Of a stretch of 64,000 nucleotides of DNA, positions 32,525 through 46,157 are shown one piece after another. Where the stretch lies: the NCBI GenBank assembly GCA_031216915.1, contig CM062297.1:365255704-365319703 (forward strand), given 5' to 3'. The DNA comes from Pictodentalium vernedei (Eukaryota > Mollusca > Scaphopoda > Dentaliida > Dentaliidae). The notes below the pieces were generated by a model. The model had not been told where the DNA came from, made no database searches, and was given only the letters and a program-made list of their open reading frames with translations. A program made the position numbers and the translations under genes. Positions within the stretch are counted from its first letter, which is position 1, and the number at the start of each line of letters is the position of its first letter.

Positions 32525-32880
32525 GTGGCCTTGCAGTAACCGGTTCTTGTCGGATCACCGAAGTTAAGCAACGTAGAGCCCGGCTAGTCTTTGGATGGGT
32601 GAACGTCTGAGCGATCGAATCACACTCCTTGGGCAAGGCACTTAGCCCCGATTGTCTACATGGGGGCACATGTTAATTGACCTGATAGATGAACTTTACT
32701 TAGATCATCTGACACAAATTGTTTTACTTTGTAAATCGTATTTACAATAACATACAGTATGTTAAAAAATCAATGCTCTCAGCAAATTGTCTTGATAGTG
32801 CCAAGTTACAGAAGTGTATATAAAGCACTTTCAAACTTTTATTTTAAATTCAGTAACACTTCTGTGTGGGTCCTTAGGAC
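32525..32880 (+). mobile_element. 5S rRNA-headed SINE (SINE3 type)
   Basis: 32525-32618 is a diverged 5S rRNA: 'ggttcttgtcggatcaccgaagttaagcaacgtagagcccggctagtctttggatgggtgaac' contains the internal control region used by TFIIIA and Pol III. The 5S 3' end is replaced by a body with CCTTGGGCAAGGCACTT (32627-32643) and an A/T-rich 3' end near 32880. A working 5S gene would keep its final ~20 bases and lack this body. The 3' limit is approximate. Confidence 0.85.
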
Positions 32881-33325
32881 AAAATGATGCTGCAAGAGGG
32901 ATGAGAGTGGTAGAGCTTTTAGCAAATGATTGAAGTGGATGAGTTTGTAATGGACCATAACAAGTGATCGGACTCTTTTATTAATTATCTACATCATGAA
33001 TACAGTTATTCGAGGATGTTCAAAAACTAAAGTGGAGGCATTGCCCTTTGCCCAATATTACAATGTTTTTCCTATAAATTTGCCAAACGTGGCACATTTT
33101 ATACCATCTGTTATTATAGTACGGGCAAAAACCTAAGCTGGTGCATAATGAAGCCAACATATGGTCAAGAATAGCAAATGTGCAGCAACTGTGTAGAGAG
33201 AAATGTACTATAAAAGTAGGGGCATAGAATGCACATACCATCCCCACCATGAGGGAATTTATGCCAACACATTTTTGGGATAGGAAAATCATTATAATTT
33301 CAGGATATGAATGTTGCCCAGGTTA
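32881..33325. other. No recognised feature
   Basis: AT-rich, no feature seen. Confidence 0.5.
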
Positions 33326-34230
33326 TAATTTTTCACACGTTTTCTGTAGGTACCCGAGCCTTTTTATGCCTCCGCCAATTTTATGCCTCCGCCAATTTTG
33401 GCTTGGTCATTAAGTGTTACCCTCCGACCCGAATATGGTTTCTGGATGATAACTTTAGTTTGACTTAACGGAATGAAACTAAATACATAGATTTATAATA
33501 ACATAATACAGGCTGGGATTGATAATGGGCTGGGTCCCATATTTTTTGGCAGAGTTATAGCCCTTTTCCAACTTAGAAAACATGTTGATATTGGTTTCCG
33601 ATTGATAACTTTAGTTTGACTGAATGAAATGAAACCAAATTGTATGCATAGGTTTATAACAACATAATACAGGTTAGGATTGATAGTGGGTTTGGTACGG
33701 TATTTGTTGGCAGAGTTATGGCCCTTTTCCGACTTAGAAAACATGTTGATATTGGTTTCCAGACGATAACTTCAGTTTGACAGAACAAAATGAAACAAAA
33801 TTTTATACATAGGTTTATTACCACATAATACAGATTGGGATTGATAGTGGACTTCGTCCGATATCTTTTGGCAGAGTTATGGCCCTTTTCCCACATAGAA
33901 GACCTGTTGATATTGGTTTCCGACCGATAACTTTAGTTTGACTTAACAAAATGAAACAAAATTTTGTACATAGGTTTATAACCACATAATACAGGTTGGG
34001 ATTGATAGCGGGCTTGGTCCGATATTTTGGGGCAGAGTTATGGCCCTTTTCCAACTTAGAAGACATGTTAATATTGGTTTCTGTATGGTAACTTGAGTTA
34101 TAGGTGTCTGATTTCAGTCAAACTTAGAATATAGCTAACTGTAGACAACATACCAGACGGGTTTGATTTTGAATGTGGTGTGGTTATTTTTATCTGAGTT
34201 ATGGCCCCTTTGTAGACTTTGTTAACCACT
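33326..34230. repeat. Tandem array, ~158-bp unit
   Basis: Four diverged units keyed by 'gataactttagtttgac' (33447, 33603, 33765, 33925) and 'gcagagttatggcccttttcc..cttaga'. It begins after a short duplicated 'tatgcctccgccaatttt' (33365 and 33381). The 'gagttatggcccttttt' wording recurs at 56770, so both belong to one Helitron-like family (inference). Confidence 0.7.
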
Positions 34231-34319
34231 AAATATGGTTTATCATAAAGCTGGGGCATTAGTGTCCCATGAACACATTTGGTGACCTGCTGTAGTGGTG
34301 CTATGGTTTAATGGAGATA

Positions 34320-34608
34320 AGATATTTATTATATCTCCGCAAACAAAGTTTGGGAGGTATATAGGAATCACCCTGTCCATCCATCTGTCCGTCCATCCAT
34401 CTGTCCGTGTGTCCATCCTTATAAGCGCAACTCCTCCTAAACCGTTTGAAGAATTTTCATGAAACTTTACACAATAAGAAGAACTCCATATGAAGATGTG
34501 CATGAAGCAATATAATTCCATTCTGACATTTCCAAGGGGAGATAATCTAACTTATACATTTCAGGCATAGGGGGTATCACTTTGTGAGCTTGCTCACAGT
34601 ACCTCTAG
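34320..34608 (+). mobile_element. Short Helitron-like element with CTAG 3' end
   Basis: 5' stem CCGCAAACAAAGTTTGGGAGG (34338-34358), then 'ccatccatctgtccgtcc' and the 'cctcctaaaccgtttgaagaattttcatgaaact' unit. 3' stem GTGAGCTTGCTCAC (34584-34597), then AGTACCTCTAG|T. A hairpin ~10 nt before CTRR is the Helitron 3' end. The exact 5' start is uncertain. Relative of 46712-51216. Confidence 0.7.
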
Positions 34609-34830
34609 TTAATTCAATATTAATAAAGATAAATGACTAGAAACTCATGCTTGGCAGTTCAAGGTGGGGGCATAGCCACCCTTGGCATTCCACTTGTTTG
34701 GCTTATTTTTTGGAAGACACCTGCTGAATTTTTAATGCATGACGCATGACATACATTGAATATCATATTTGATGAGAGTATTGTTGTAGGTCTGTGGTGA
34801 GAAAACTATAAAGTATCCATTAAAACATAA

Positions 34831-35394
34831 AAACTTCCTGACTTTCTGATACTATGGATTCACGTTGTGTCAAACTACCGTGACACTTTCAGATTTTGCC
34901 AATTCAGCAAAGTTATCTACTTTTGCATTTTAGGTTTTGACTGCCAAAAGCAGTTAGTTTCTTCTACAAATAGCAATTACACACTTTAACCCCTTTCCTA
35001 AAACGAAAGGCAGATGACACTTGCAAATAAAATTCAGATTCAGTTGTTCAAATTGCATCCCTGTGTTAATATTTGGGCTCTCTATTTAAAAATCTTCTTC
35101 AGATCCACCATTTAGAATGTTTTCATATTTGGTATACAACATCTCTAGAGGAGTCAGATTCAAGTTTGTTCAAATCATGTCCCTAGGTTAATATGTGACC
35201 TATCTATTGGAGCCCAAATTTTAACTTAGTGCAATATGAGGAAATTTCATTAAAAATCTTCTTCTTCAGATTCACCAGTCAGAATGCTTTCATATTTGGT
35301 ATACAACATCTCTAGGGGAGTCAGATTCAAGTTTGTTCAAATCCCTGGGTTAATATGTGTGCACTCTATTGGAGCCCAAATTTTAACTTGGTGC
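34831..35394 (+). repeat. 564-bp tandem duplication, unit 1
   Basis: Repeated at 35395-35958 with about two substitutions ('gattttgcc' to 'gatttttcc', 'tatctattgg' to 'tatatattgg'). The unit spans the entry of the ~155-bp array. Confidence 0.9.
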
Positions 35395-35958
35395 AAACTT
35401 CCTGACTTTCTGATACTATGGATTCACGTTGTGTCAAACTACCGTGACACTTTCAGATTTTTCCAATTCAGCAAAGTTATCTACTTTTGCATTTTAGGTT
35501 TTGACTGCCAAAAGCAGTTAGTTTCTTCTACAAATAGCAATTACACACTTTAACCCCTTTCCTAAAACGAAAGGCAGATGACACTTGCAAATAAAATTCA
35601 GATTCAGTTGTTCAAATTGCATCCCTGTGTTAATATTTGGGCTCTCTATTTAAAAATCTTCTTCAGATCCACCATTTAGAATGTTTTCATATTTGGTATA
35701 CAACATCTCTAGAGGAGTCAGATTCAAGTTTGTTCAAATCATGTCCCTAGGTTAATATGTGACCTATATATTGGAGCCCAAATTTTAACTTAGTGCAATA
35801 TGAGGAAATTTCATTAAAAATCTTCTTCTTCAGATTCACCAGTCAGAATGCTTTCATATTTGGTATACAACATCTCTAGGGGAGTCAGATTCAAGTTTGT
35901 TCAAATCCCTGGGTTAATATGTGTGCACTCTATTGGAGCCCAAATTTTAACTTGGTGC
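35395..35958 (+). repeat. 564-bp tandem duplication, unit 2
   Basis: See unit 1. It starts 'aaacttcctgactttctgat' within an array unit, so the break is inside the array. Confidence 0.9.
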
Positions 35959-36233
35959 AATATGAGGAAAGTTCTTTAAAAATCTTCTTCTTCACATCCA
36001 CCAGTCAGAATGCTTTCATATTTGGTGTACAGATTGATGTTTGTTCAAATCGGGACCCTGGGTTAATATTTGGGCTCTCCTTTGGAGTCTGAAGTTTAAT
36101 TTAGTGCAATATGAGGATATTCCTTTAAAAATCTTCTTTTTCAGATCCACCTGTCAGAATCCTTTCATAAACGGTATATAACATCTCAAGGGGGATCAAA
36201 TTCAAGTTTGTTCAATTCGAGTCCCTGGCTTAA

Positions 36234-36464
36234 CCCTTTGGACCTCAGAGGCCGCTTTACCGGCCCAGGGACATGGTATGTCATACTTTCATTAAGTACG
36301 ATGCCTGCTAAGTTTAGGGTGGGGTAGACCAGTCAATATTTTCAACTAGCAGTCCTAAGGCTGTGCATTGAAAATATTGATTGGTCTACCTCCAATAATA
36401 AATATGGACTCTTCCAATTTCTTTCATTGAACTGGCATGGGGGATACCACCAGGGTTCAAAGGG
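36234..36464. mobile_element. TTAA-type MITE, family B, copy 2
   Basis: 231 bp between TTAA at 36230-36233 and 36465-36468. Ends CCCTTTGGAC and GTTCAAAGGG. Inserted in an array unit ('gtccctggcTTAA...TTAAtatttgggct'), which matches the empty units 'gtccctgggTTAAtatttgggct' nearby, so one TTAA was duplicated. Confidence 0.9.
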
Positions 36465-37819
36465 TTAATATTTGGGCTTTCTATGGGGGGGGGGGGCAGG
36501 CAGGGAGAGGGGGCAGGGTAGATTGAAGGTTGTTCAAATCCATCCTGAGTGTTTTTTCATAAAATTTGCTGTTCAAACTGCAGTGGCATAACAACCCTTG
36601 GAAGTTTGGCAGTGCTTGTCTGTGGCTGACTGAACTGTAAGCAGTCAGGAAGACCTATAATAATAATCATCTGACATGGACACTAGAGTTATGAATAATT
36701 TCATGACTTCTTTCCTCATTAGTGTTGATGAACCATGACTAACTGAATGTGACCCAAAATACTTCTTGAACAATGACTAACTGAAGGTGACCCAAAATAC
36801 TTCTCTGAACCACTTTGTCAGGTGAGCGATTAAGGCCCCTTGCCTCTTTTTTTTTTAGAATGGTATGTTTGCATATGTCTTTGATTGACATCTCCTCTCA
36901 CTGTCCCACATGAATGACCCGATTATTACCAAACTTGGGGTATTAGTGGATGTTGACCTAATTGTGACTGAGAGGTTAGATTCATATCCTTGCAGTAAGA
37001 AAGAGAAAATATGGGAAAATATTGCACCCAAATGGGACATTGTGTGTTTGTTCTATATCTCCTCCCACGTGGATGGTCTGATTGTCATCAGACATCCATC
37101 ACAGTTTTTAGCTTATCTTGACAAAGTCAAGCTAAGCAATTGTCATGGGGCATGCAGAAGTCTGTGAGTCCAAGTCTGTGAGTCTGTCTGTCCACAATTT
37201 GTATGGTGCAGGCTACAGGCCGTAGTTCTTATCCGATCATGGCCAAATTTCAAATGCATGTTCAGGTTGGTGTCTAGATGAGAACGTCTTATTTTGGTCA
37301 TGGTCGGCTGCTTACATTGGCTGCTGCAGCAGCCATCATGAATTTTGTATGGCGCAGGCTACAGGCCGTAGAACTCATCTGATCATCACCAAATTTCAGA
37401 TGCATATTCGGGTTGATGTCTAGATGAGAACGTCCTATTTTGGTCACATTTGCTGCATACAGTGGCTGCTGCAGCAGCAGCAGTGTGGGGTGATTTTAAA
37501 AATTTTTTTTATCTTAACCAATTTTCTTGAAATTTGGCATGTTGTCTTGGACTGATGAGTAGATGAAACCTTCCTATTTTGGTCATGGTGGCTGCCCCTG
37601 GGGTGTGGGAATTGAGGGGTGAAATTGTTTTGGCTTGTTTTCTCTTCTACCACATTGAGTGAAAAAACCCAATAAAGCACTGAATAAAATTGTCTTTGTG
37701 TGATTGTAATATGATATCTCAGGCATGTAGGACACTGTCATCAACTCTGCATGTTTGAGATCAGTAAGTACATTTTGAATGTGTATTTATTTTCTCCAAT
37801 TGATGAAATTTCATTTGCA

Positions 37820-38370
37820 GGTTTTATAGCTTTGACCATGACTACTTTTCATAATGTTTGACTTCAAATCAGCCAATGGTAGCATGGCTGCTGCAGCCGT
37901 GTATTTTTTTCTCCGATTTTAACAAAATTTCATATGCAGGTTTAGCTCTGACCATGACTACTTTTCATAATGTTTGGCTTCAAATCAGCCAATGGTAGCA
38001 TGGCTGCTGCAGCCATGTATTTTTTTCTCCAATTTTTGCAAAATTTTATATACGAGTTCAGCTTTGACCATGACTACTTTTCATAATGTTTGGCTTTAAA
38101 TCAGTCAGTGGTGGCATGGCTGCTGAAGCCATGTATTTTTTTCTCTGATTTCAACAAAATTTCATATGTAGGTTTAGCTTTGACCATGTCTATTTTTCAT
38201 AATGTTTGGCTTCAAATCAGCCAATTGTAGCATGGCTGCTGCAACCATGTATTTTTTTTCTCCCAATTTCAACGAAATTTCATATGCAGGTTCAGCTTTG
38301 ACCATCAGTACTTTTCATAGTGGTTGGCTTCAAATCAGCCAATGGTAGCATGGCTACTGCAGCTATATTT
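37820..38370 (+). repeat. Tandem array, ~113-bp unit, five copies
   Basis: Unit keyed by 'tttgaccatgactacttttcataatgtttggcttcaaatcagccaatggtagcatggctgctgcagccatgta'. The final unit is the most diverged. Confidence 0.85.
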
Positions 38371-38929
38371 TTTCTGCTTTCAATTGAGTTTTGAAAGATT
38401 GGAAGTGATTTTATGCAATATATGCAATATATATATATCCAGTTCAGCCCATGGGGGAGGGGGGGGGGGGGGCTAGGGTTGGGGGTCCCATGGGTGAATT
38501 TTTTTTTGCTTTAGAGTTTATTTTGGGGGATTTTGAGTAATTTCATGACAAAAAAATTTCATCCACGGAGCGATTCAATTTTTTTTTTTTTTCTGCATGA
38601 AATCACTAAAAATGACCCAAAACACATTTTAAGGCCAAGGAAAAAAAATGTTCACCCAGTTCACCACAGGGGGTGGGGTCTGGTGGGGGGATTTTTTCTT
38701 TTTTTACCTTTATTTTAAAATGTGTTTTGGGGGATTTTGAGTGATTTCATGAAAATCACCCAATCGACGGGCCCCATACAGTTGGGCTTGGGGTGATAGG
38801 CTCATGGGGTGAAATTTTTTGAATAAAATCTCTCAAAATCCCCCAAAACACAATTAGGTGCAATATTTTTTCCTTGTTCACCCCATGGGGTGGGTGTGGG
38901 GTCCCAGTGGATGAAAGTGATTTGATACA

Positions 38930-38962
<33 letters not shown>

Positions 38963-39009
38963 ATTCACCCAGTTGGCCATATAAGATGCCCCGGACAGGC
39001 AGTCGTGAA

Positions 39010-40105
<1,096 letters not shown>

Positions 40106-40798
40106 ATACTTATATACTCTAGTGTCTTCTGTGACAAAAACACCTTATGTCACAAAAGCGCCGTAGGGGACTAATACCACCTCGGTGGTCAAACACTTGT
40201 TTGCATTAAATTACTCAAAATCCTCAAAATGCTTTTTAAAGTCAAAAAATATTCACCTTATGGAGCCAGTCACATTGAATAACTTGGGATAGACTCTCTG
40301 GTAAAAAAGAAAGAAATATCACCTCATGCAATGGGGCTGGGAAGAGTGGGTTGAGGTCTGTAGGGTGAATTTTTTTTTTTTTGCTTTAGAATGAGTTTTG
40401 AAGAATTTTAAGTGGTTTTATGAAAGAACAAAAAAGTTCCCCCAATAAACCCCATGGGGGTGGGGCTGGGATGCATATTTTTCTTTTGCTTTAAAATGTG
40501 TTTTGGAGGATTTTGAGTGATTTCATGGAAAAAAATGCACCCAGTTCACCCCCATAGGGTGGGAGTATGGGAGGGAGGAAGGGTCCATGGAGTGTATTTT
40601 GGGGGGGCATAAAATCACTGAAAATATCCAAAACACATTTTAAAACTAAAAAATCTGTAGTTTCTAATAGACAACAAAAAATCAATAATTATGGCACAAT
40701 TTACTTGAATGTAACATAAAAGTTGAGTAATTATGACATTAATCCCCAAAATATACCATAAGGTCAAGATAAGCTACAGTGTCATTGACATTTTCATT

Positions 40799-41252
40799 TG
40801 TAGCCTTCACAGTTGCCGCTGGAAGGTGGGTGGGCATGTTGAATTTCCCTGGTGTAAAACAAAGACAGTAGTTCCACATCTCACATGTGATTCAATCCTC
40901 AAAAACCTTCAATAACAGGGGGCGTGGATCTCACAGTTGCTACTGTGTGTTGGATTTCCTTCATCTGCTGTAAAGCAAAGACAATATATTTGCCTACTTA
41001 AGATTGGATACAAAGCAAAGTGTTTAGAAACATGAACTTATGAACTTCTCCTGTTAAGAGGAAAATATCCCCCCCACCACACACACACATAAAATAATTT
41101 ATGGTTTCATAAATTATAATATATTCTCAAGATTATGAAACTGCTCAATTCAGGAGATACAAAAAATTCTACTGCTGAGATTAATCTAAAACTCTACAAG
41201 TTGAACAGAAATGTTAGAAATTTTATTGTAGTTACATGTAAGCATTCTATAG
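40799..41252. other. No recognised feature
   Basis: AT-rich sequence with a (CA)n patch near 41075. No gene. Confidence 0.5.
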
Positions 41253-41254
41253 TA

Positions 41255-41732
41255 CAGTACCTCTGCTGTGGACTGGTCACTTTCCATGGGTGGGCAATAT
41301 TTCCACAGTCGCAATAATGTTAGATTCCAAACACTGGTTATATGAATAATCAAAAATGTAGTTAATGAAGCACCGGGTACAACCCAGTACTTCATTAACC
41401 CTTTGAAATCTGGTGGTATCTATCATGCCAGTTAAATGGCAGAAATTGGAGTCCATATCCATTATTTGGGGGTAGAGCAATTAATATTTTCAATGTGCAT
41501 CCTTCAGGCTGCACATAGAAAATATTAATTGTTCTACCACTTACGTTCACTTAGTTGCCATCCTACTTAATGAAATTATGACGTATCATGTTCCTGGACT
41601 GGAAAAGCGGCCTCTCATGTTGGAAGAGTTAACTAAAATTTTGCTGATGCAGATTTGTAATTACCTGGTAAATGCATGCATGGACATCACTGTCCACGCA
41701 TGGATTACAACCAGTCCATGTTGACTGTACTG
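41255..41732. mobile_element. TA-type MITE, family C, copy 3, split by a family B MITE
   Basis: Flanked by TA at 41253-41254 and 41733-41734. Ends CAGTACCTCTGCTG and its relative ...TTGACTGTACTG. The 'aatgaagcaccgggtacaaccc.gtacttcatt' hairpin is interrupted at TTAA (41395) by family B. Removing that insert restores the sequence found uninterrupted at 1143-1165. Confidence 0.85.
41399..41628. mobile_element. TTAA-type MITE, family B, copy 3, nested in family C
   Basis: 230 bp between TTAA at 41395-41398 and 41629-41632. Left CCCTTTGAAATCTGG, right end degraded (GTTGGAAGAG). The empty site is visible in family C copy 1. Confidence 0.88.
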
Positions 41733-41734
41733 TA

Positions 41735-42253
41735 GGTGTTAGTAAATTAGAATGTTTGATCAAGTTAGTTATTTGTCATAGCTGTAGGGCACCAATTAAA
41801 GTGAGAACTTGTTGTTCCCATAAAGTTCAATACAATCAGTTTGAGTGACAGGATATCAGTTAGAAAATGAAGACTTCATTGCATTTAGTTTCTCTCAGTT
41901 TAATTCCGTTTTATTGGGTACTTGAGCTCTAGGAAGTCAATAAAAATTGGAAAATATTAACACATGATATTTTCTTCAACAAATTTTTTCCTTTATAAAT
42001 AGCTCAGTGCAAAGAGGTAAAATGTTAATCCACAACCAAGTGTTTGTGACAAGTGAAATTTGAACTATTGATCTCAAATCTTGGGCAGCAAATTTTGTTT
42101 ATGCTTAAAAACATTAAAAATCTGTTTCTCAGTCCCTACCGCATGGTCATTTTGGATGCCGCATCCTCTCTTTTTATAACCAATGCAAACTTAAAAAATA
42201 AATGATTTATGACTGATGTTTTACCTAAGTTAATAAAATTGATAAATTTGTCC
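41735..42253. other. No recognised feature
   Basis: AT-rich, nothing recognised. Confidence 0.5.
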
Positions 42254-42315
42254 CTTGAGTGCAATAAGGCTTTGTTGCAATTCTTTAGCATTGCAAAGCC
42301 TTCTTGCACTCTAGA
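42254..42315. repeat. Hairpin
   Basis: GAGTGCAATAAGGCTTTGTTGCAAT pairs with CATTGCAAAGCCTTCTTGCACTC around a 7-base loop. Confidence 0.75.
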
Positions 42316-42334
42316 GATGAAATGCACCATTACC

Positions 42335-42505
42335 TATGCTATTCTGTAGATTATAAGGCCTAAAACATAAACAAACCAAGAATATGAACTTTTGGTGGCA
42401 AAGAAATGATACAAAAGTAAACATTAAAATAAAAAAACACCCACCCGCATGCAATTTTACAAAAATTGGACCGAGAAACAGAAGATCTACTTTGTGGGGC
42501 CCACC
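42335..42505 (+). repeat. Dispersed ~175-bp repeat, copy 1 (copy 2 at 45486-45662)
   Basis: 'tgctattctgtagattat', 'atgaacttttggtggcaaagaaat' and 'gcatgcaattttacaaaaa.tgg.c.gagaaacagaagatctactttgt' are shared with 45486-45662 in the same orientation, at perhaps 85% identity by eye. Nature unknown. Confidence 0.7.
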
Positions 42506-42694
42506 AGTCAATGAATCTGGGTTGTCTTATCCATGTCGTGTTGGATCTGACTGATCTGGTCTTGTAATAATTTATTATTTGACTGTGGATGTGTGAAAAT
42601 TTAATACAACACCTGAGATGTAAACAAGAAAGAAATTTTGGAATGCTTTTCCACAGTGCTCAGTGCAAAAGCACTCAAGCTTTTACATGGTGTT

Positions 42695-42890
42695 TGCCTC
42701 TGCCTTGTTGCAGTTTAGGGCTGAGTGTTTATAGGCACTCTCCCATAAATTGTTAAAGGCAATTCCTACTAGACAAAATCATTTTATTTTGAATATAATG
42801 AGAAGCACATCCACCAAATATGAAGCCTTCCAACTGTGGTACCTGCACTTCAGAGTAAAGCCCAAATATAGGCTTCCAGCGATCTACCAG
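42695..42890. mobile_element. Palindromic repeat, family E, copy 3
   Basis: It contains 'gagtgtttataggcactctcccataaattgt' and ends 'taaagcccaaatataggcttccagcgatctaccag|TTAA'. This is the reverse complement of the 23942 end, immediately followed by a family F element. Confidence 0.65.
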
Positions 42891-42894
42891 TTAA

Positions 42895-43114
42895 AGTCCT
42901 ATTTCTAACTTTAATTACTGTTTACTGCAACAGAATATGCACACTCTAGATAAATTTGAAAGTTACATTCCAAATACCTTTGCATTTGTTTCTAGGCAAG
43001 CCTTGGCTGCCTAAATAGGCAGTCAAGACTTGCCTAGAAACAACTACAGAGACACAGGATGTACACTGTTAAAGTGTAGAAAAAATGTATAAAAAATCTC
43101 CAGGGCATTAAGGG
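42895..43114. mobile_element. TTAA-type MITE, family F, copy 3
   Basis: Between TTAA at 42891-42894 and 43115-43118. Right end 'aaaaaatctccagggcattaAGGG'. Core hairpin TTTCTAGGCAAGCCTTGGCTGCC / GGCAGTCAAGACTTGCCTAGAAA. Confidence 0.75.
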
Positions 43115-43118
43115 TTAA

Positions 43119-44025
43119 GTACCTAGAATGTGGAGGAATAACTCTAGAATTTCAGGCATGATTGTATATTTGGTTGGCATTTTTCAGAAAAGGCTGGGTA
43201 GTCATATAATAATAGGCAAGTGATACGGTGTAACAATAAAAATAATGGTAACAGAAAGAAATCTGAGAATCAGTAACTATAACTCAAATTTAACTATTCA
43301 AAAATTTAATAAAAAATACTAATATGAATAGAAAATGATACAAAAATCTTTTACACTGTTTGGTTTACAGAAAAATTAGAACAGAAATTCTAACTAATTA
43401 GTCCAAAATAAAGTTCAGTAGAATCCAGTAATCCAGTGATGAAGAAACTTTCCAGCTGATATTATAATGTCCAAGAATATGTATGCAGAAACAGTATCCA
43501 ATAAATTGTAATGAAGTGTTCACTCCAAATTTACAGTAGTCTCCAATAAATTTCAAAAAAGCACTCAGCAAAATTCAAATGGAATTAATATTCAATAAGT
43601 ATTGGCACCACAGGTAGTTTTAAAATAATCCGGCAGGATCATGGCTTTTCTCAAAATTAAATTCTCTTTCACAAGATGAGTAAATTCTCTTCAAAATTCT
43701 CTTTAGGAAACATTTTTCCAATACACAAAGAAGCACAGATTCTCAAAAATATTCCAAAGAGTATATAATAAATTCTCAACTGCTTCTACAATAATGCACT
43801 GTCCTGTAATAATAATCATCTCCAATGTTCAGTTAATGCTGAATGTAAACAAATGACTTCTTAGTGCTCTGTTTTAAATAGAATGCCTGTTGAGATGATT
43901 AGAAAGTCTGAATTCTGTTGACTGAGATTATTTATATAGTATTCAGATACAAAGTTCCAGAATAAGAAATTTCTCCAATGTTCTATTTTCTATTAATTAT
44001 TGCTTGGTTGATTAAAGTCACATCA
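43119..44025. other. No recognised feature
   Basis: AT-rich sequence with no gene or repeat match that I can see. Confidence 0.5.
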
Positions 44026-44029
44026 TTAA

Positions 44030-44257
44030 CCCTTTACCTAACGCAGACGATATGAAAATTTATTATTTTAAATATCATTTTTTTTTAATTTTTCAAAAAA
44101 TCTCAACAAAACCATATCATGTGACCCCTCGTTGGAACGAGCTCGACGAGGGGTCACATGATATGGTTTTGTTGAAATTTGTTGAAAAATACTATTTTTT
44201 CAACTGCAGAATTTGCATATTACACGGGCGGATGCGGCCGATTCATTGAGTAAAGGG
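44030..44257. mobile_element. TTAA-type palindromic MITE, family G, copy 1
   Basis: 228 bp between TTAA at 44026-44029 and 44258-44261. Ends CCCTTTACCTAACGCAG and 'gattcattgagtAAAGGG'. Central stem of about 30 bp per arm (caacaaaaccatatcatgtg... to ...gatatggttttgttg, 44104-44174) with tip 'gttggaacgagctcgac'. Confidence 0.88.
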
Positions 44258-44261
44258 TTAA

Positions 44262-46153
44262 GCTTCAAGATGATTCTGTCTTAATTTCATGTAAACAGGT
44301 GTGACCCGCTTAAACAATAGGTGAGCTACAGTGAACTAAAAATAGATTCTGTGTAACAATATCTGTAAACATGTTGAAAGGTACATCCAAAGGTCACTCA
44401 GTGCAAATAAGTATTCACGCAAGCCAAGCTTATTGTAAATAAAAAAAATACTTTAAGAAAAATATTAACTAATGACATATCAATTCTGATACCATAACAG
44501 CAAGTCCACGAAATAAAATATCTGAAAATATTGAACAGCAGATCTTTACAGTCTAACATTGCAGCATGAAAATAACCTATTCATGAGAATCCTGATGGTA
44601 ATTTGATTATTAACTAGTTGAGTGCTGAATAATTTTTCAAATTTAATTTGTAAGATGAATATTGTTTTTCAAAGATGGCTTGCTACCAGCAATGAGTGTT
44701 CTAGTGCAGCAAGATTTCACTCATTAAGAATTGTTTTTATCATATGCTAGCCCGTGAATTATCACCAATTATCTAAAAAATGTTTCTCGATATCCATCGA
44801 TTTGATAGATAATAAGGAATATCCCTCGATCAGTAGCTTCCTAAATGACATCACACTTCAGCGCATCATTTTGCCTTCAATACTGATTCAGTGCTGGCTT
44901 TACCAGCAGTACCAGAAGTTCATGTTATTCCAAGCTGTTCTGGTGATTCTTTGACTGAAAAATTAGATACATACTTATAATAAAATAATAAAGTAAAATA
45001 ATTAGATGTATAGAAAGTGACTCCAGGAGTGATATCAAGCCTTGAACTGGGTAACTTTTCAAAAAAACCTTGTTGATCAATTTGCCCAGGAATTGTTTTT
45101 TGGATGAATTGGCATTCTCAATTCCAAATTCCTTGTAAATTGACATTTAAAATGTTCTAAAAGTTAACATTAATGAAAAATATGAGAATAGTCTAATTTG
45201 TAGTATTATAATTATTAAATTTCAGCTATGAGTTGAACAATTAGTTGATTAAATTACTGTGGGGAAAGTGGGACTATTTTTTTTGTTTGAGAAGAATGAT
45301 CAGCTGATCTTTGTTATTGTTTTGAAACATACGTGTTTACAGCCGAATTGAGTTGAATATTGTGCAGTAAAATGTCACAAAGCATTTTATAAAAAGAAAA
45401 TCTACACTATTTTAGTGAATATTAGGAATTATTTCATTTGTGTGGATCTGAAAATATTATTTTTCAAGGGACAAAATACACCACCACCCATGCTATTCTA
45501 TAGATTATGAGTCCTGAAGCATAAAACAAACCAAAAACATGAACTTTTAGTGGCAAAGAAATAATTACAAAAATAGAAAAATAAAATAAAAAACTGCCCG
45601 CTCACATGCAATTTTACAAAAAAATGTCCTGAGAAACAGAAGATCTACTTTGTAGGGCCTTATGTTTTTTCATTAATTAAACAGATTTAAACATATTTTA
45701 CTTGCATGTACTTCAAAGTAGAAGGCGATTGATGAACAGGCTTGCACCTGCAGTTACATCTTTTACTTTCAAAGAATGATTAACAATATCCACAAATCAG
45801 CGCAAGTGCTGGTGCAATTTTATTTGAGTGGTTTCATTTTATTGAACTGTAATTTTATTGAACTGAAGTAATTCAACTGAATCACTCAGCTGGAAACTGA
45901 ATGCATGCTCAACTGAAGGCATAGAAATTAGAAATGACGTTCGTAACCTGTTTACAGGTTATGCCAAAGTTAACATTCATAACCCATCGTATCCTATTTT
46001 TGCTAATTTGTCTCCAAAAATTGTGAATCATATCCTGTCACCTTTTATGACAATTTATGGTAAAGTTGCATTGTTATTATGAAATTTTTTTTAATTTGAA
46101 CAGTACTATACATTTTAACCATTCATTGCATACTGTTAAGTGTTTGCATTCAT
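44262..46153. other. Mostly unrecognised; one dispersed repeat
   Basis: Contains copy 2 of the ~175-bp dispersed repeat (45486-45662) and a short hairpin TAACCTGTttACAGGTTA (45947-45964). No gene recognised. Confidence 0.5.
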
Positions 46154-46157
46154 TTAA

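Larger units (their letters stand above)
34985..36853 (+). mobile_element. Helentron-like array element with 'CAGGTGAGCG...CCTC' 3' end
   Basis: Array units as at 29450-30838, ending 'gtCAGGTGAGCGattaAGGCCCCTTGCCTCtttttttttt' (36818-36858). The same end is at 56007-56047 and, degraded, at 59448-59490. Contains the 564-bp duplication and a family B MITE. The 5' end is not identified. Confidence 0.6.

Noticed and set aside
32525..32618. Functional 5S rRNA gene
   Set aside because: Diverged, lacks the 5S 3' end and terminator, and is fused to a SINE body.
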